Shown here: one piece after another, positions 1 through 8,362 of the stretch
Layout: every line of letters starts with the position of its first letter
Position numbering within the stretch: the first letter of the stretch is position 1
From: Chara braunii
Lineage: Eukaryota; Streptophyta; Charophyceae; Charales; Characeae
NCBI GenBank assembly: GCA_003427395.1
Contig: BFEA01000215.1
Coordinates: 799,099-820,145, forward strand
DNA length: 21,047 nt
Reading direction: 5' to 3'
The notes under the pieces: generated by a model
Databases searched by the model: none
Told to the model about the DNA's origin: nothing
The model's input: only the letters and a program-made list of their open reading frames with translations
Position numbers and translations under genes: made by a program

Positions 1-21
1 GAAACATTGTTATAAAGCCAT
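1..21 (+). pseudogene. Fragment of RT-like host ORF, left of LTR element
   Basis: Only 21 bases are visible before the LTR begins. Read in frame 3 they give NIVIKP, which resembles the VIKPADKG-type motif upstream of the catalytic blocks in some reverse transcriptases. If the LTR element and one 5-bp target duplication are skipped, this frame continues directly into the open frame at 9473 (YQEEGFDMIAS) and on to the PKHKD motif. The fragment is too short to identify alone; the assignment rests on that frame continuity. Confidence 0.4.
17..21. repeat. Candidate 5-bp target-site duplication (left copy)
   Basis: The five bases before the TG of the left LTR are GCCAT; the five after the CA of the right LTR (9468-9472) are GATAT. 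Three of five match. Ty3/gypsy integrases make 5-bp duplications, and the two LTRs are themselves clearly diverged, so partial decay is plausible. The main support is that removing one copy keeps the flanking RT reading frame. Confidence 0.4.
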
Positions 22-450
22 TGCAAAAGTCGTGCCCGCCACGCTGGTTGTGCCCGCTCAATGTCAGCCTTGACACGACACCAGTTACCCGAGATATGGA
101 CGTTGAGAACACAGTTCAGATGTAAGCTCACTTCCACAGGCTATGGCACATCAGCGCCTGTACATCCCAACTCTCATCATTGTGTCCAACACCACTGTTC
201 GCACATACTCAACTCTGGATCACCCTGAATACCCCACACACATTCACTGTATCACACACTCGTACACACACACTAACCTCTAACACTAGCTATGGCGGTT
301 ATGGCCGCCAACTACTACTACTATAGTGCACTGACTCCTCCTAGCCCACTTCGACCTCGGGCATCTGCAGACCACCTCGCACAAGACGCTTGGGCAGCGC
401 TTCCGCATGGCTCACGGAGGAATGAATGAATGGCATGGCGCTGCCTCTTG

Positions 451-457
451 ATTTATA
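451..457 (-). promoter_or_regulatory. TATA-box candidate in LTR
   Basis: In element sense the sequence is TATAAAT, followed by CAAGAGGC, about 500 bp into the LTR, which is a sensible U3/R position. The matching site in the 5' LTR (8954-8960), the one that would drive transcription, reads TAGAAAT and so has lost the TATA core. This is an inference from sequence alone. Confidence 0.4.
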
Positions 458-663
458 CTTCTGTAAGTCGTTGGTCTGCCCTTTTCCACTTGGCCCATGA
501 TGCACACAGTCCCTCATGGTACTTGCTGACTGTGCAAAGTGAGACTGGGACTAGGGACTGCCGACTAAGCGAAGTTGGACTCACCACTTGCCCACTTGCC
601 TCTGACTAATTGTGGGAACTCTCGAAAGGCCACTTCCGGACTTTCCAGAAGCTTGTGGACTCG

Positions 664-770
664 GCCTTTCGGGACTGTAGCAGCTACGACCTTGACCTTT
701 CAGGACTAGCAGCTACGACCTTGAACTTTCAGAAATGCTACAACTACGACCTCTACACAGCTATGACCCC
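664..770. repeat. Short tandem repeats in U3 of 3' LTR
   Basis: About 3.5 imperfect units of roughly 30 bp built on CTTTCGGGACTGTAGCAGCT followed by ACGACCTTGAC. The same array occurs in the other LTR at 9168-9275, so it is an original feature of the element. Its position in U3 suggests enhancer-type repeats. The units contain TTGAC cores on the plus strand. Confidence 0.6.
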
Positions 771-960
771 TACTCGACATACCTACAGATCGAACCCCTA
801 TAACTACACAGACGTACGACAGGCAACAACCAACTACCAAAACACAGGTCTCGGGTTCAAACACTCAGGGGTCAACTCGATACTGACATGGTAAGGTAAG
901 GTCTGCGGATCGAACTCCAGGGCCCGCATCTGTGACTGCAAAAAGTTGAAAACCGTTTCA

Positions 961-974
961 TTCCCACCGACCTC
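961..974 (-). other. Polypurine tract next to 3' LTR
   Basis: In element sense GAGGTCGGTGGGAA lies directly before the TGAAACGG start of the LTR. It is largely purine and correctly placed to prime plus-strand DNA synthesis. It is interrupted by pyrimidines, so it is either a weak or a decayed tract. Confidence 0.5.
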
Positions 975-998
975 AATTCAAGGTCATCCGAGAATACT

Positions 999-1678
999 TC
1001 ACTCTAAGACAGGACCTTTTGCTTTCTTATCTCTTTTGTATGCTCGGACTACTTTGGGAGCTGTCTCTAGAAGTTCTGTTCGTGTAAACCAGCGGTCGTC
1101 CTCTGGTTCCTGAAAAGTGAACCTGACCTTATATTGTTTCTGTGGACGACCCCTACCTCCTGTTCTGAAAACATCTTCACCTACGATGCCGTCAATGTCG
1201 TACTTCCCATCCATGTCCGGAGGGATCATGGGTCTCCATGATGGAAACTGTTGACTGGTGATGCAAGGCAACAACTTTGACGCATGAAACATTGGGTAGG
1301 TGTGGAGGTGTGCTGGAATTTCGATGAAGTAGGACGGTCCATCTTCTCCGCCCTCGACTTCTAAGACTGGCCACGATCCTTGGTATGCAGGCAGTAACTT
1401 CTGCGAGATGATCTCATCAGGAGCAAACTGTTTAGATCTGACCCAGACTAAGTTGCCTACTTGAAACTGTGAGGGGCGACGATGCTTATTAGCTTGCTCT
1501 ATCATTCTCTGCTAGGCCTTCCTGAGGTTATCTACCATGGTAGCTATCTCTTTCTCGTGTTGTATCGCAAACTCTCGTGTACCGGGCGATAGCCTCTGAA
1601 TCTGATCCCGGTTAAGTCCTTCAAATGGTCTGTGCGGTCTAAAGGACTTGTGCAGCTCGTTGGGAGTGCGACATGTGG
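999..1678 (-). pseudogene. Integrase C-terminal region with chromodomain-like tail
   Basis: The open segment 1505-999 encodes 168 residues forming the end of the polyprotein. Residues about 15-85 look like the SH3-like integrase C-terminal domain (GNLVWVR, then HTYPMFHASKLLP). The end (DIDGIVGEDVFRTGGRGRP, then QYKVRF, EDDRWF and TAPKVVRAYKR) has the pattern of a chromodomain, which in chromoviruses directs integration by reading chromatin. Upstream, 1678-1506 continues the same protein (NELHKSFRPHRPFEGL, EFAIQHEKEIATMVDNLRKA) and is cut by one TAG at about 1512-1514 where CAG (Gln) is the likely ancestor. The chromodomain call is by pattern and is moderately sure; the integrase C-terminal call is firm. 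Confidence 0.75.
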
Positions 1679-2456
1679 CTAAGTGCACGTTGTTATTGTA
1701 TATGCACTGGCTACCTTTGAAAGCATCTCATCGCAGTTGATCTGGTCGCGCCTAATGTACATTCTAAGAACTTGCTGCAGGAGCTTGTTCATCTGTTCAG
1801 TCTGACCGTTAGTCTCAGGATAACGGCCAGATGACATCAATAACTTTGAACCATAAACTTTCATGAGTTCCTGCCAGTTCTAACTGGTGAACCTGGTGTC
1901 TTTGTGAGCCTGGTGTCTTTGTCACTAACTATTGACAGTGGTATACCATGTTCATTGACCCAATGGTCAAAATTTTTTTGAACTACTAAGTCTGTTCGTG
2001 CCTCTGCAGGCTCTGCAAGCAGAGGAACAAAAATTGCATACTTGCTAAACATATCGACTATAACCATGATTTAGCTCTTACCGTGCCTACACTTGACACT
2101 TGTATCCATAAAGTCAATGGACACGGAGTCTCCCGGTCTGTCGGGAATAGGCAAAGGTCTGAGAAGACCTAGAGGGGCACGTGTAGTAGTCTTATTTCTC
2201 TGACAGACTTTACAACTGCGTACATACTCTATGCAATCGGCCTCCATACAGGGCCATATATACACGGGCATGAGGTTGGCTAGTGTCTTTTGCCAACCAA
2301 AGTGTCCCTCTGTGTCGTGGCATTCCCCTAAGATCAAACTACAGATCTCCTCACTATTAGGAACATACAGACGGTCAACTACATTAGTCTTCTCAAATAG
2401 TAACCCATCAGTAGTGCGGTGGTCTGGTTCGGACTCTGGGGTCTCCTTAACTCTCT
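1679..2456 (-). pseudogene. Integrase zinc-binding and catalytic core, broken
   Basis: Segment 2337-2071 carries the HHCC zinc-binding domain: HDTEGH (H-x4-H), then SCKVC (C-x2-C) about 30 residues on, and then SIDFMD with the first catalytic Asp. A stop separates it from 2067-1861 (VDMFSKYAIFVPL ... HGIPLSIVSDKDTR), which holds the second Asp. The frame is then broken by a 17-bp tandem duplication, and 1864-1679 continues (MKVYGSKLLMSSGRYPETNG, then QTEQMNK) with the catalytic Glu. So D, D and E are all present but sit in three separated pieces. The family joins element cDNA ends to host DNA in the nucleus. The stretch 2456-2338 is the decayed link to RNase H; its frame is not open. Confidence 0.85.
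1887..1920. repeat. 17-bp tandem duplication inside integrase
   Basis: Two adjacent 17-bp units (1887-1903 and 1904-1920), GTGAACCTGGTGTCTTT and GTGAGCCTGGTGTCTTT, differ at one base. Since 17 is not a multiple of three, the extra unit shifts the integrase frame just after the second catalytic Asp. Confidence 0.8.
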
Positions 2457-3278
2457 TTAGGAGGTCATAGGATCTTGCGCATACGCTTCTCTAATTTTTT
2501 GTTTCAGGTCTCTCCCTATATCTAGATAGTGAACTATCGCTGCAAAGTAATCAGCGTCCAGAACTACATTGTACTTCCCTTTGACTAGCTTAAGCTCAAA
2601 GTCATATTGATCTCTCTCTGCGGCCCTCCTAGTAAGCTTAGGTGTCCTCTTGGCCTGTGTCTTCAACCACCTTAGAGTCTCGTGGTCTGAATAAACTTTG
2701 ACGTGCCTCCCAAGCAAGTAGTGCTTCCAATGCTCTAGTGTTTGCCTGAGAGCGTAGAGTTCCCTCTCATAGGTAGATGTCGCTACCTTCTCTGAAGGCA
2801 TCCTGGCAGACATGAACTCTATGTGTCTATATCCATTGCGATCGTCTTGCTGTAAAACGGTGCCTATGCCGTACTGACTTGCGTGAGTAGTAACAACGGA
2901 AGGCAGGGATGGATCGGCTACCTTGAGGACTGGATACTCTATCAAGGCCCGCTTTAACTTTTTCAGGGCCGATGTATAGTCTTTGTCCCACTTCCAAATT
3001 GCCTCTTTCTTTAGCAACCTGCGACGGGGTGCAGCGATAGTGGAGAAGTTTTTGACAAACTTTGTATAATAATTGGCTAGGCCTAGGAACGACCGCAACT
3101 CCGTCAGTGTGTGGGGCGTTGACCAATCTCTAATCGATGCTATCTTGTTGTCCTCAGGTTTTATGTTGTCTCCATCTAAGACGTGGCCCAAGTACAAAAC
3201 TTGTGTCTTGGCCCACTCACACTTCTTTGCGTTAATCTTGAAGTTAGCTTCCCTCAGCTTCTCCAAGACCTGCCTCAA
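2457..3278 (-). pseudogene. RT C-terminal part plus RNase H, copy 2 of a tandem pair
   Basis: This is an open frame of 273 codons. It starts inside the RT, after the YLDD block, at LRQVLEKLREANFKINAKKC. It continues through the RT thumb (YLGHVLDGD, ELRSFLGLANYYTKFV, PRRRLLKKEAIWKWDKDY) into RNase H (QYGIGTVLQQDD, STYERELYALRQ, KVYSDHETLRWL, KGKYNVV). The first RNase H Asp is replaced: VVTTHAS where the family and the other copy have a TD. Compared with copy 1 it lacks five residues after NVV, removing the LSRR part of that motif. Its start abuts the end of copy 1 without intervening sequence. The copies differ at many sites, so the duplication is old or the two derive from different family members. 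Confidence 0.85.
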
Positions 3279-4330
3279 CTTCCTTGACTTTTTGTTGCAG
3301 GCCTCTCCCTATGTCTAAGTAGTGAACTATTGCTCCAAAGTAATCAGCTCTCCTGCTTAGAGCATTTGCAACTACATTGTATTTTCATTTGACTCGCCTG
3401 AGCTCAAAATCGAACTGGTCTATCTCTGCGGCCCACGTAGTAAGCTTAGGTGTCATCTTGGCCTGCGTCTTCAACCACCTCAATGTCTCGTTGACTGAGT
3501 AGACTTTGAAGTGCCTCCCAAGCAACTAGTGCTTCCAGTGATCTAGTGCTTGCCTGAGAGCCTAGAGTTCCCTCTCATAGGTTGATGTCGCTATCTTCTC
3601 TGAAGGCATCCTAACAGGCATGAACTCTACGGGTCTACACCCATTGTCGTTATCTTGTTGTAAAACAACACCTATACCATACTGACTTGAGTCAGTAGTG
3701 ACAACAAAAGGTAAGGGCGGATCGGCAACCTTGAGGACTGGGTACTCTATCAAGGCCTGCTTTAGCTTCTTCAGGGCCGACGTACAATCTCTATCTCACT
3801 CCCAGATTGCTTCTTTCTTTAGCAACCTGCGAAGGGGTGCAGCGATGGTAGAGAAGTTCCTCACAAACTTTCTATAGTAATTTGCTAAGCCTAAAAACGA
3901 CCGCAACTCTAACAACTTTCGGGGCGTTGGCCAATCTCTAATCGTTGCTATCTTGTTGTCCTCAGGTTTTATGCCATCTCTATCTAAGACGTGCTCCAAG
4001 TACAGAGCCCGTGTCTTAGCCCGTGTCTTGGCCCACTCACACTTCTTCGCATTGCTCTTGAAGTTAGCTTCCATCAGCTTCTCCAAGGCTTGCCTCAGAT
4101 GGCCCTCATGCTCCTGGAGGGTCTTACTAAACATTAAATTATCATCTAAGTACACCGGTACGAATCTATCTAGCAAGATCGTTCATACAATGCTGGAATG
4201 TAGCTGGTGCATCGGTTAGTGCATCACTATAAACTCGTAGTGCCCATATTTAGTCCTGAATGTCGTCTTGTACTGATCATCAGGGTGGACTTCTATCTGA
4301 TGATAGTCAGACTTTAAATCTATCTTGGAG
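3279..4330 (-). pseudogene. RT (palm C-terminal half) plus RNase H, copy 1 of a tandem pair
   Basis: Reading from 4330: [20 protein letters not shown] (block around the first RT Asp), [10 protein letters not shown], then a stop and small frame changes, then DRFVPVYLDD, the RT active-site YxDD motif (about 4165-4140). The thumb follows (ELRSFLGLANYYRKFV). A TGA where copy 2 has TGG ends the frame at about 3798; the same frame resumes with ALIEYPVLKVADPPLPFVV, TTDSSQYGIGVVLQQD (first RNase H Asp intact) and further stops. The third RNase H Asp is changed (VYSVNETLRWL versus SDHETLRWL in copy 2). A 12-bp duplication near 4008-4032 repeats AKTR. The RT N-terminal blocks (fingers and part of the palm) are missing. 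Confidence 0.85.
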
Positions 4331-4618
4331 AAGTAATATCAATGCTATGCTGGATCGGCCGCTGCACTACTCCTGTAGGCGGCTTAGACAAATCTATATA
4401 CTCTTCCATCAGCTTGGCAATAACTGGATCAATAGGTTTCTCTTCCTTAGGCTCGGTGACAGGCCTAACATAGGCTACAAAAACCTGTTCTTCTAATTGC
4501 TCCCTTCTCACTAATCGCACGAACGCGGGGGCACTGAGACAGCAATGTGCCAGGGGATTATCTACTCCTGACACATGGAACAGGTGAGCGGTCTTAACTT
4601 CACCTGATGGACTAGAGA
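4331..4618 (-). pseudogene. Polyprotein linker upstream of RT, with deletion junction
   Basis: An 84-codon frame (4574-4320) contains FVAYVRPVTEPKEEKPIDPV, MEEYIDLSKPPTGVV and RPIQHSID. The last part matches the short conserved segment that precedes Ty3/gypsy RT, where Pro-rich text leads to an H-x-I sequence. Instead of the expected RT fingers it runs straight into [13 protein letters not shown] in another frame at about 4325-4335, so roughly 90-100 codons of RT are absent. The start (VSGVDNPLAHCCL) resembles an RNase H C-terminal motif (DNxxAD.LSR), which could mean another element-to-element junction; I am not certain of that. Confidence 0.6.
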
Positions 4619-4754
4619 GAGGGAAGTGCCTAGAGAGACCCTAACACAAGCAATCTCTCGACAACTATCTAGGCACTGGCCAGCAACCTCTGCAATAAAC
4701 ACATGTGGGTTGGGAATTTCTCTGTGGTGCGCGCACTCTTCTCCACATCTTTTA
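4619..4754. repeat. Third copy of palindrome segment (direct to 5195-5330, inverted to 4825-4960)
   Basis: This 136-bp stretch matches 5195-5330 in direct orientation and the inverse of 4825-4960, with a few substitutions. With the inverted copy it can form a second hairpin with a 70-base loop (4755-4824). On the minus strand it carries the same polyprotein text (AEVAGQCLDSCRE, CVRVSLGTSL) as the palindrome arm. Confidence 0.9.
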
Positions 4755-4755
4755 T

Positions 4756-5399
4756 GAGATGGCCGGTACGTTGCATAGGCAGCAAAAGGAAACCGTCGGT
4801 AGGGGTCACAACTGCCCTTACCCCTAAAAGATGTGGAGAAGAGTGCGCGCACCACAGATAAATTCCCAACCCACATGTGTATATGGCAGAGGTTGCTGGC
4901 CAGTGCCTAGATAGTTGTCGAGAGACTGCTTGTGTTAGGGTCTCTGTAGGCACTTCCCTCATATGCCTGGCGGAGGAGCTGAAGGAGAGGATGCTGACCT
5001 GGGCCAAGATGAAGAAGGACGGTAAAGGACAACTAGTTTTGGTAGATGTAGAAGTCTGTAGAGGACAACCTTCCATTTGACATGGTCCTACCTCTAAAGA
5101 CTTCTACATCTACCAAAACTAGTTGTCCTTTACCGTCCTTCTTCATCTTGGCCCAGGTCAGCATCCTCTCCTTCAGCTCCTCTGCCAGGCATACGAGGGA
5201 AGTGCCTAGAGAGACCCTAACACAAGCAGTCTCTCGACAACTATCTAGGCACTGGCCAGCAACCTCTGCCATAGACATATGTGGGTTGGGAATTTCTCTG
5301 TGGTGCGCGCACTCTTCTCCACATCTTTTAGGGGTAAGGGCAGTTGTGACCCCTACCGATGGTTGCCTTTTGCTGCCTATGCAACGTACCGGGCATCTC
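4756..5399. repeat. 644-bp near-perfect palindrome (309-bp arms, 26-bp loop)
   Basis: Arm 1 is 4756-5064, arm 2 is 5091-5399 and the loop is 5065-5090. Paired positions always sum to 10155, so there is no net indel. By eye I count 10 mismatches over 309 pairs. The arms carry gypsy polyprotein text just after the gag zinc knuckle: arm 2 reads on the minus strand (AEVAGQCLDSCRETACVRVS, LAEELKERMLTWAKMKKDGK) and arm 1 reads the same on the plus strand. Arm 2 continues without a break into the knuckle at 5400, so arm 2 is in the original orientation and arm 1 is the inverted copy. A transcript across it would form a long double-stranded hairpin. Confidence 0.95.
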
Positions 5400-5865
5400 T
5401 ATATTTGGGGCAGTATTTAATGACGTGCCTTGGATCACCGCACTAGATGCACTGATATTGGTGGATCGTCCTCTGCTCTAGGCCCAGATCTTCCTAGGGT
5501 CTGCCTTGTGGCAAGCCAGGGTGCCATCCACCCCTCTTAGGAGGTGATCAATTAAAACGAGAGCGATTTTGGGGAAGACCTTCACCCCTGCCTCCCTCTT
5601 GGTGGTTTCCTCTGTCGCCAACCCCCTGATCGCCCTGTCCTTGACCACCAGAGGCCCGGCCCCCTTGGCCCTGGCCTCTTCTTCTTCCTTGCGGCCTCCC
5701 CCCGACCGCAACAGCAGCGTAGGTCCTCCCCTGACCATCGCCACTATTCCCCTCCTCTAGGCCCCACTCTACCTAGTCATATGGGACTTGTTCCATACCA
5801 CCTTCATCTAAGGTAAGAATCAAATGATCGTCGGCCCTGACTTGGCCAGAGATGGTACGACCTTT
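5400..5865 (-). pseudogene. RG-rich linker and CCHC zinc knuckle of gag
   Basis: At about 5450-5408 the minus strand reads C-I-stop-C-G-D-P-R-H-V-I-K-Y-C, a C-x2-C-x4-H-x4-C knuckle with one of its two spacer residues replaced by TAG. Such knuckles bind element RNA in the particle. Before it (5744-5500) lies a Gly/Arg/Gln-rich basic stretch (GGRPQGRRRGQGQGGRA in one frame), also typical of nucleocapsid. Frames shift between gag, linker and knuckle, so there is no single open frame. Confidence 0.7.
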
Positions 5866-7305
5866 TCATTTTTGGCCCTTGTCCAAATCCTTATGCCAGA
5901 AGGTAGATGCTGGCATGGACTGCGCCTCAAAAGCCACTACTTCCCTACTCAGAGCATCGTAAGTCATAGTGGACTCCTTGCTTTTCTCAAAGAAATCCCC
6001 GGGCAAGGGCTCAAGCATAACACAATAGAACAATTGGACCAATTGGGGCTCAGTAACCCCATGGCCAAGGACAACAACTAACTCATCCATCAGTCCCTTG
6101 AGTGCCCTGGCACTCTTCCATTGACGCGAGTGGATCGTTTGCAGTTTATCAGAGGCTTTAATCCCTTTGGTGACATCTGCAAATCTTTCACGCAGCAATT
6201 TGAAAAAGTCATTGAGGGGGGTGATTGTGGAGTAGGCTACCATATCATTGTCGCACTTAGCTGCGCGGGCAAGTGATCGAGTAAAGCTTGCTGCTTCGTC
6301 CTTGAGGGCATGGAAAGCGATGAGAACTTGTTCCTCAGGGATGATCTTTTGTGGATGGACATATGAATTAACATTCGCTTGCCAGTTATCAAAGTTCTCT
6401 TCCTTCTTCCCACTGTAGGAATCAGGAAATTTAACCTTAATTGGCTCTCTACGGGGGCGAGCTTCCTCCTCCCTTGGAGCAACAAGCTTTGCGCCTTCTA
6501 TGGCACCTGTACATAATCGCTTTGTGCTCTCCATCCTTGCTTTCACTTCAATGCCCACGTGCATCATCATCTCTCTGCGAATTAAGTCCGATTGTATGGA
6601 TCGCAAGGCTACATCCTGGCCCCTCGCAAATTGAAACTGCTCTTTTTGGGCCTTCGCCAAGAGTTCTATATTCCTAGCCATAACTTCCATTTTTCCTTGC
6701 CAATCCGGTTGCGCCTTCATCTGCACCCTTTGCTCCTTCACCACCTCCAACTCCTTCGCCACCTTACTTGTCGTCTCTACCCACTTTTTCTTTTCCCTGG
6801 TTAAACACAACTTCCACTCCAACTTCTTCTCCTTCGATCGTCTGGCGACGTAGAGGGTCTTCTTCTGCCTCCTAGTCTCTCATTGTTGCCTTGTGTTCTG
6901 CGCTCGACACGTATAACATCGCCTCCTCTTCCTCTCCCAGGGATAGATTGGCAACCCACTCAGACACCTTCTTCTCCATCCATGGGTCCTCCTTCGTGCC
7001 ACTAGTCTCCCTTCTCTCTCTTGTGACTGTTTTTATTAAGGGGACTTCTTCCTCTACTTCCTCTTCCACTTCTTCTTCTTCTACTGCTTTTAACTTTTCT
7101 TCTTCTTCTCTTTGCAGCTTCTCCATCTCCTCCTGTAACTTTTTTTCTTCGCCGCCTGCTCCTCCAATAAGGCCAATTTCTTGGCCTGCTTAATCAACTC
7201 CTTCTTAGCCTCCTTCTCTTTTCTCTCTTTCAATACGGCTGCGGCTTGCTCTTCTTGAGCCTTGGTGTACGGGGTGGTGCCCTTACCGCTACGCATGTCC
7301 ACCAT
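5866..7305 (-). pseudogene. Gag (capsid) polyprotein, frameshifted
   Basis: The likely start is the ATG at 7305-7303 (MVDMRSGKGTTPYTKAQEEQ). A Lys/Glu-rich N-terminus with coiled-coil character follows in two frames (7305-7090 and 7126-6872), broken by frameshifts near 7120 and 6870. The main open part, 6822-5866, has 318 residues: a charged helical region (residues 1-110), then the retrotransposon gag core at about 125-260 (IKVKFPDSYSGKKEENFDNW, ALKDEAASFTRSL, FFKLLRERFAD, SARALKGLMDEL). Gag forms the cytoplasmic particle that packages element RNA. It is followed by the knuckle, as expected. Confidence 0.8.
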
Positions 7306-7894
7306 GGTGACAAATGCACAAACAAGTGACAGCTCCACTCCTCACCACTTAGACCTCCACCCACTGACTAACTGACTAACTGACTCTCTAAGGACCACAG
7401 AATCCCTTTGGGACCTTTTCAACTGGGGTCTCTGGCTTGAATCTACTTCTAGGTTGTCACTACAGGACTTCGGTGCTGATTAGGAGGCATTTAAGGAGAT
7501 CTCCCATAACTCCCCATGATTCTTTAACATCACAAACAGGACGACGTGATCAGCAAGTCCTCTCAAGACTTAGACAACTTGTTGTGCAGCCCACAACTCG
7601 GTTTTGGGCCCACCATGCCACACTGAGCAGCCCGCCGGTCTGTACCGGTCCATGGGAGGGTTTTTCCTTTGGGTCGGTCAGTCGTCAGACATGGACTTAA
7701 GCCCTACTCAGCCCCTGTGGGTTTGGTCAAGACAGCTCTACGACCACATGCACGAAGTTCCTATCACCTGGACAGAAGAGACTCAATGCAGAAAGAAGAG
7801 ACAGACAGACTTAACGAGTACCATGGGGTGAGTGCACATCCATAGGGCGAGGGGATAGGTTGAAGGCTTGGTAAGAGTATACCAACTCAAGCTT

Positions 7895-8037
7895 GGTCAA
7901 ATTGGTGGTCAACGGCTCCGGTCAACGCTCGTCAACTTCCCGGTCGACACCTTGGTCAATGTTGGTCAACGCCTCGGTCAACCCCGGTCAACGTCTTGGT
8001 CAAGCCCTGTCAACTCCCTGGTCAACGCCTTGGTCAA
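7895..8037. repeat. Array of ten GGTCAA motifs (W-box core TTGACC in element sense)
   Basis: GGTCAA occurs at 7895, 7907, 7920, 7954, 7964, 7976, 7986, 7998, 8020 and 8032, with further GTCAAC near-copies at 7931 and 8010. The reverse complement is TTGACC, which contains the TTGAC core bound by plant WRKY factors. Local units such as GTCAACGCCTTGGTCAAC suggest growth by short tandem duplication. The repeat is seen; any regulatory role is inference. Confidence 0.7.
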
Positions 8038-8121
8038 CTCTCAACTCGGCTATAGCTGCCAACTCCTTTACTCCCTTCAACCTTCACTTCCCTCCTTCTC
8101 CCTCCTTCTTTCTTCTTCACC

Positions 8122-8210
8122 CCGGCTATGGCTTCTCTTTCCTCTTTGTCTCTCCTTTCTCTTCCTCGGCTATGGCTTCCCTCTCTTTCCTCTTCGTCTC
8201 TCCCTCCTCC
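8122..8210. repeat. 44-bp tandem repeat containing GGCTATGGC
   Basis: Two imperfect units start at the GGCTATGGC at 8124 and at 8168 and share the following TTCYCTTTCCTC text. The same core recurs at 8259, and as variants at 8405, 8442 and 8473. CTATGGC also occurs inside both LTRs (around 290 and 8798). Confidence 0.65.
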
Positions 8211-8308
8211 TCATCTCGGTCGTCTTTCTTCTTTGTCCCCTCCGTGTTCGAGCTCGGCGGCTATGGCCGCCACTTCCTTCCTTGGGCCACACAACCAATC
8301 TTGTATCG

Positions 8309-8311
<3 letters not shown>

Positions 8312-8357
<46 letters not shown>
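8312..8357. repeat. (CT)n microsatellite, about 23 units
   Basis: Uninterrupted CT dinucleotides lie in the element leader. They read as GA repeats in the element transcript. Confidence 0.95.

Positions 8358-8362
<5 letters not shown>

Larger units (their letters stand above)
22..960 (-). repeat. 3' LTR of the Ty3/gypsy element
   Basis: This stretch aligns co-linearly with 8513-9467. Shared landmarks include GAGAACACAGTTCA (near 106 and 8614), GGGCATCTGCAGACCACCTC (near 359 and 8859), ACTTGCTGACTG, and the terminal GAAAACCGTTTCA. On the plus strand it starts TGCAA and ends TTTCA, giving canonical TG...CA ends; in element sense it starts TGAAACGG. Many substitutions and small indels separate it from the other LTR, so insertion was not recent. 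Confidence 0.85.

Noticed and set aside
610-894. 94-codon plus-strand frame (Tyr-rich)
   Set aside because: It lies wholly within the LTR and reads the U3 tandem repeats; the other LTR does not keep it open.
4877-5080. Plus-strand frame in palindrome arm 1 (AEVAGQCLDSCRE...)
   Set aside because: It is the inverted copy of the gypsy polyprotein text in arm 2, not a separate gene.
4562-5400. Aspartic protease of the LTR element
   Set aside because: I looked for a D-T/S-G motif between the zinc knuckle and RT on the minus strand and found none; the region is rearranged, so absence here does not mean the family lacks one.
7894-8040. CRISPR-like array from the regular GGTCAAC repeats
   Set aside because: Repeats are only 6-8 bp, spacing is irregular, and the context is a eukaryotic retrotransposon leader.
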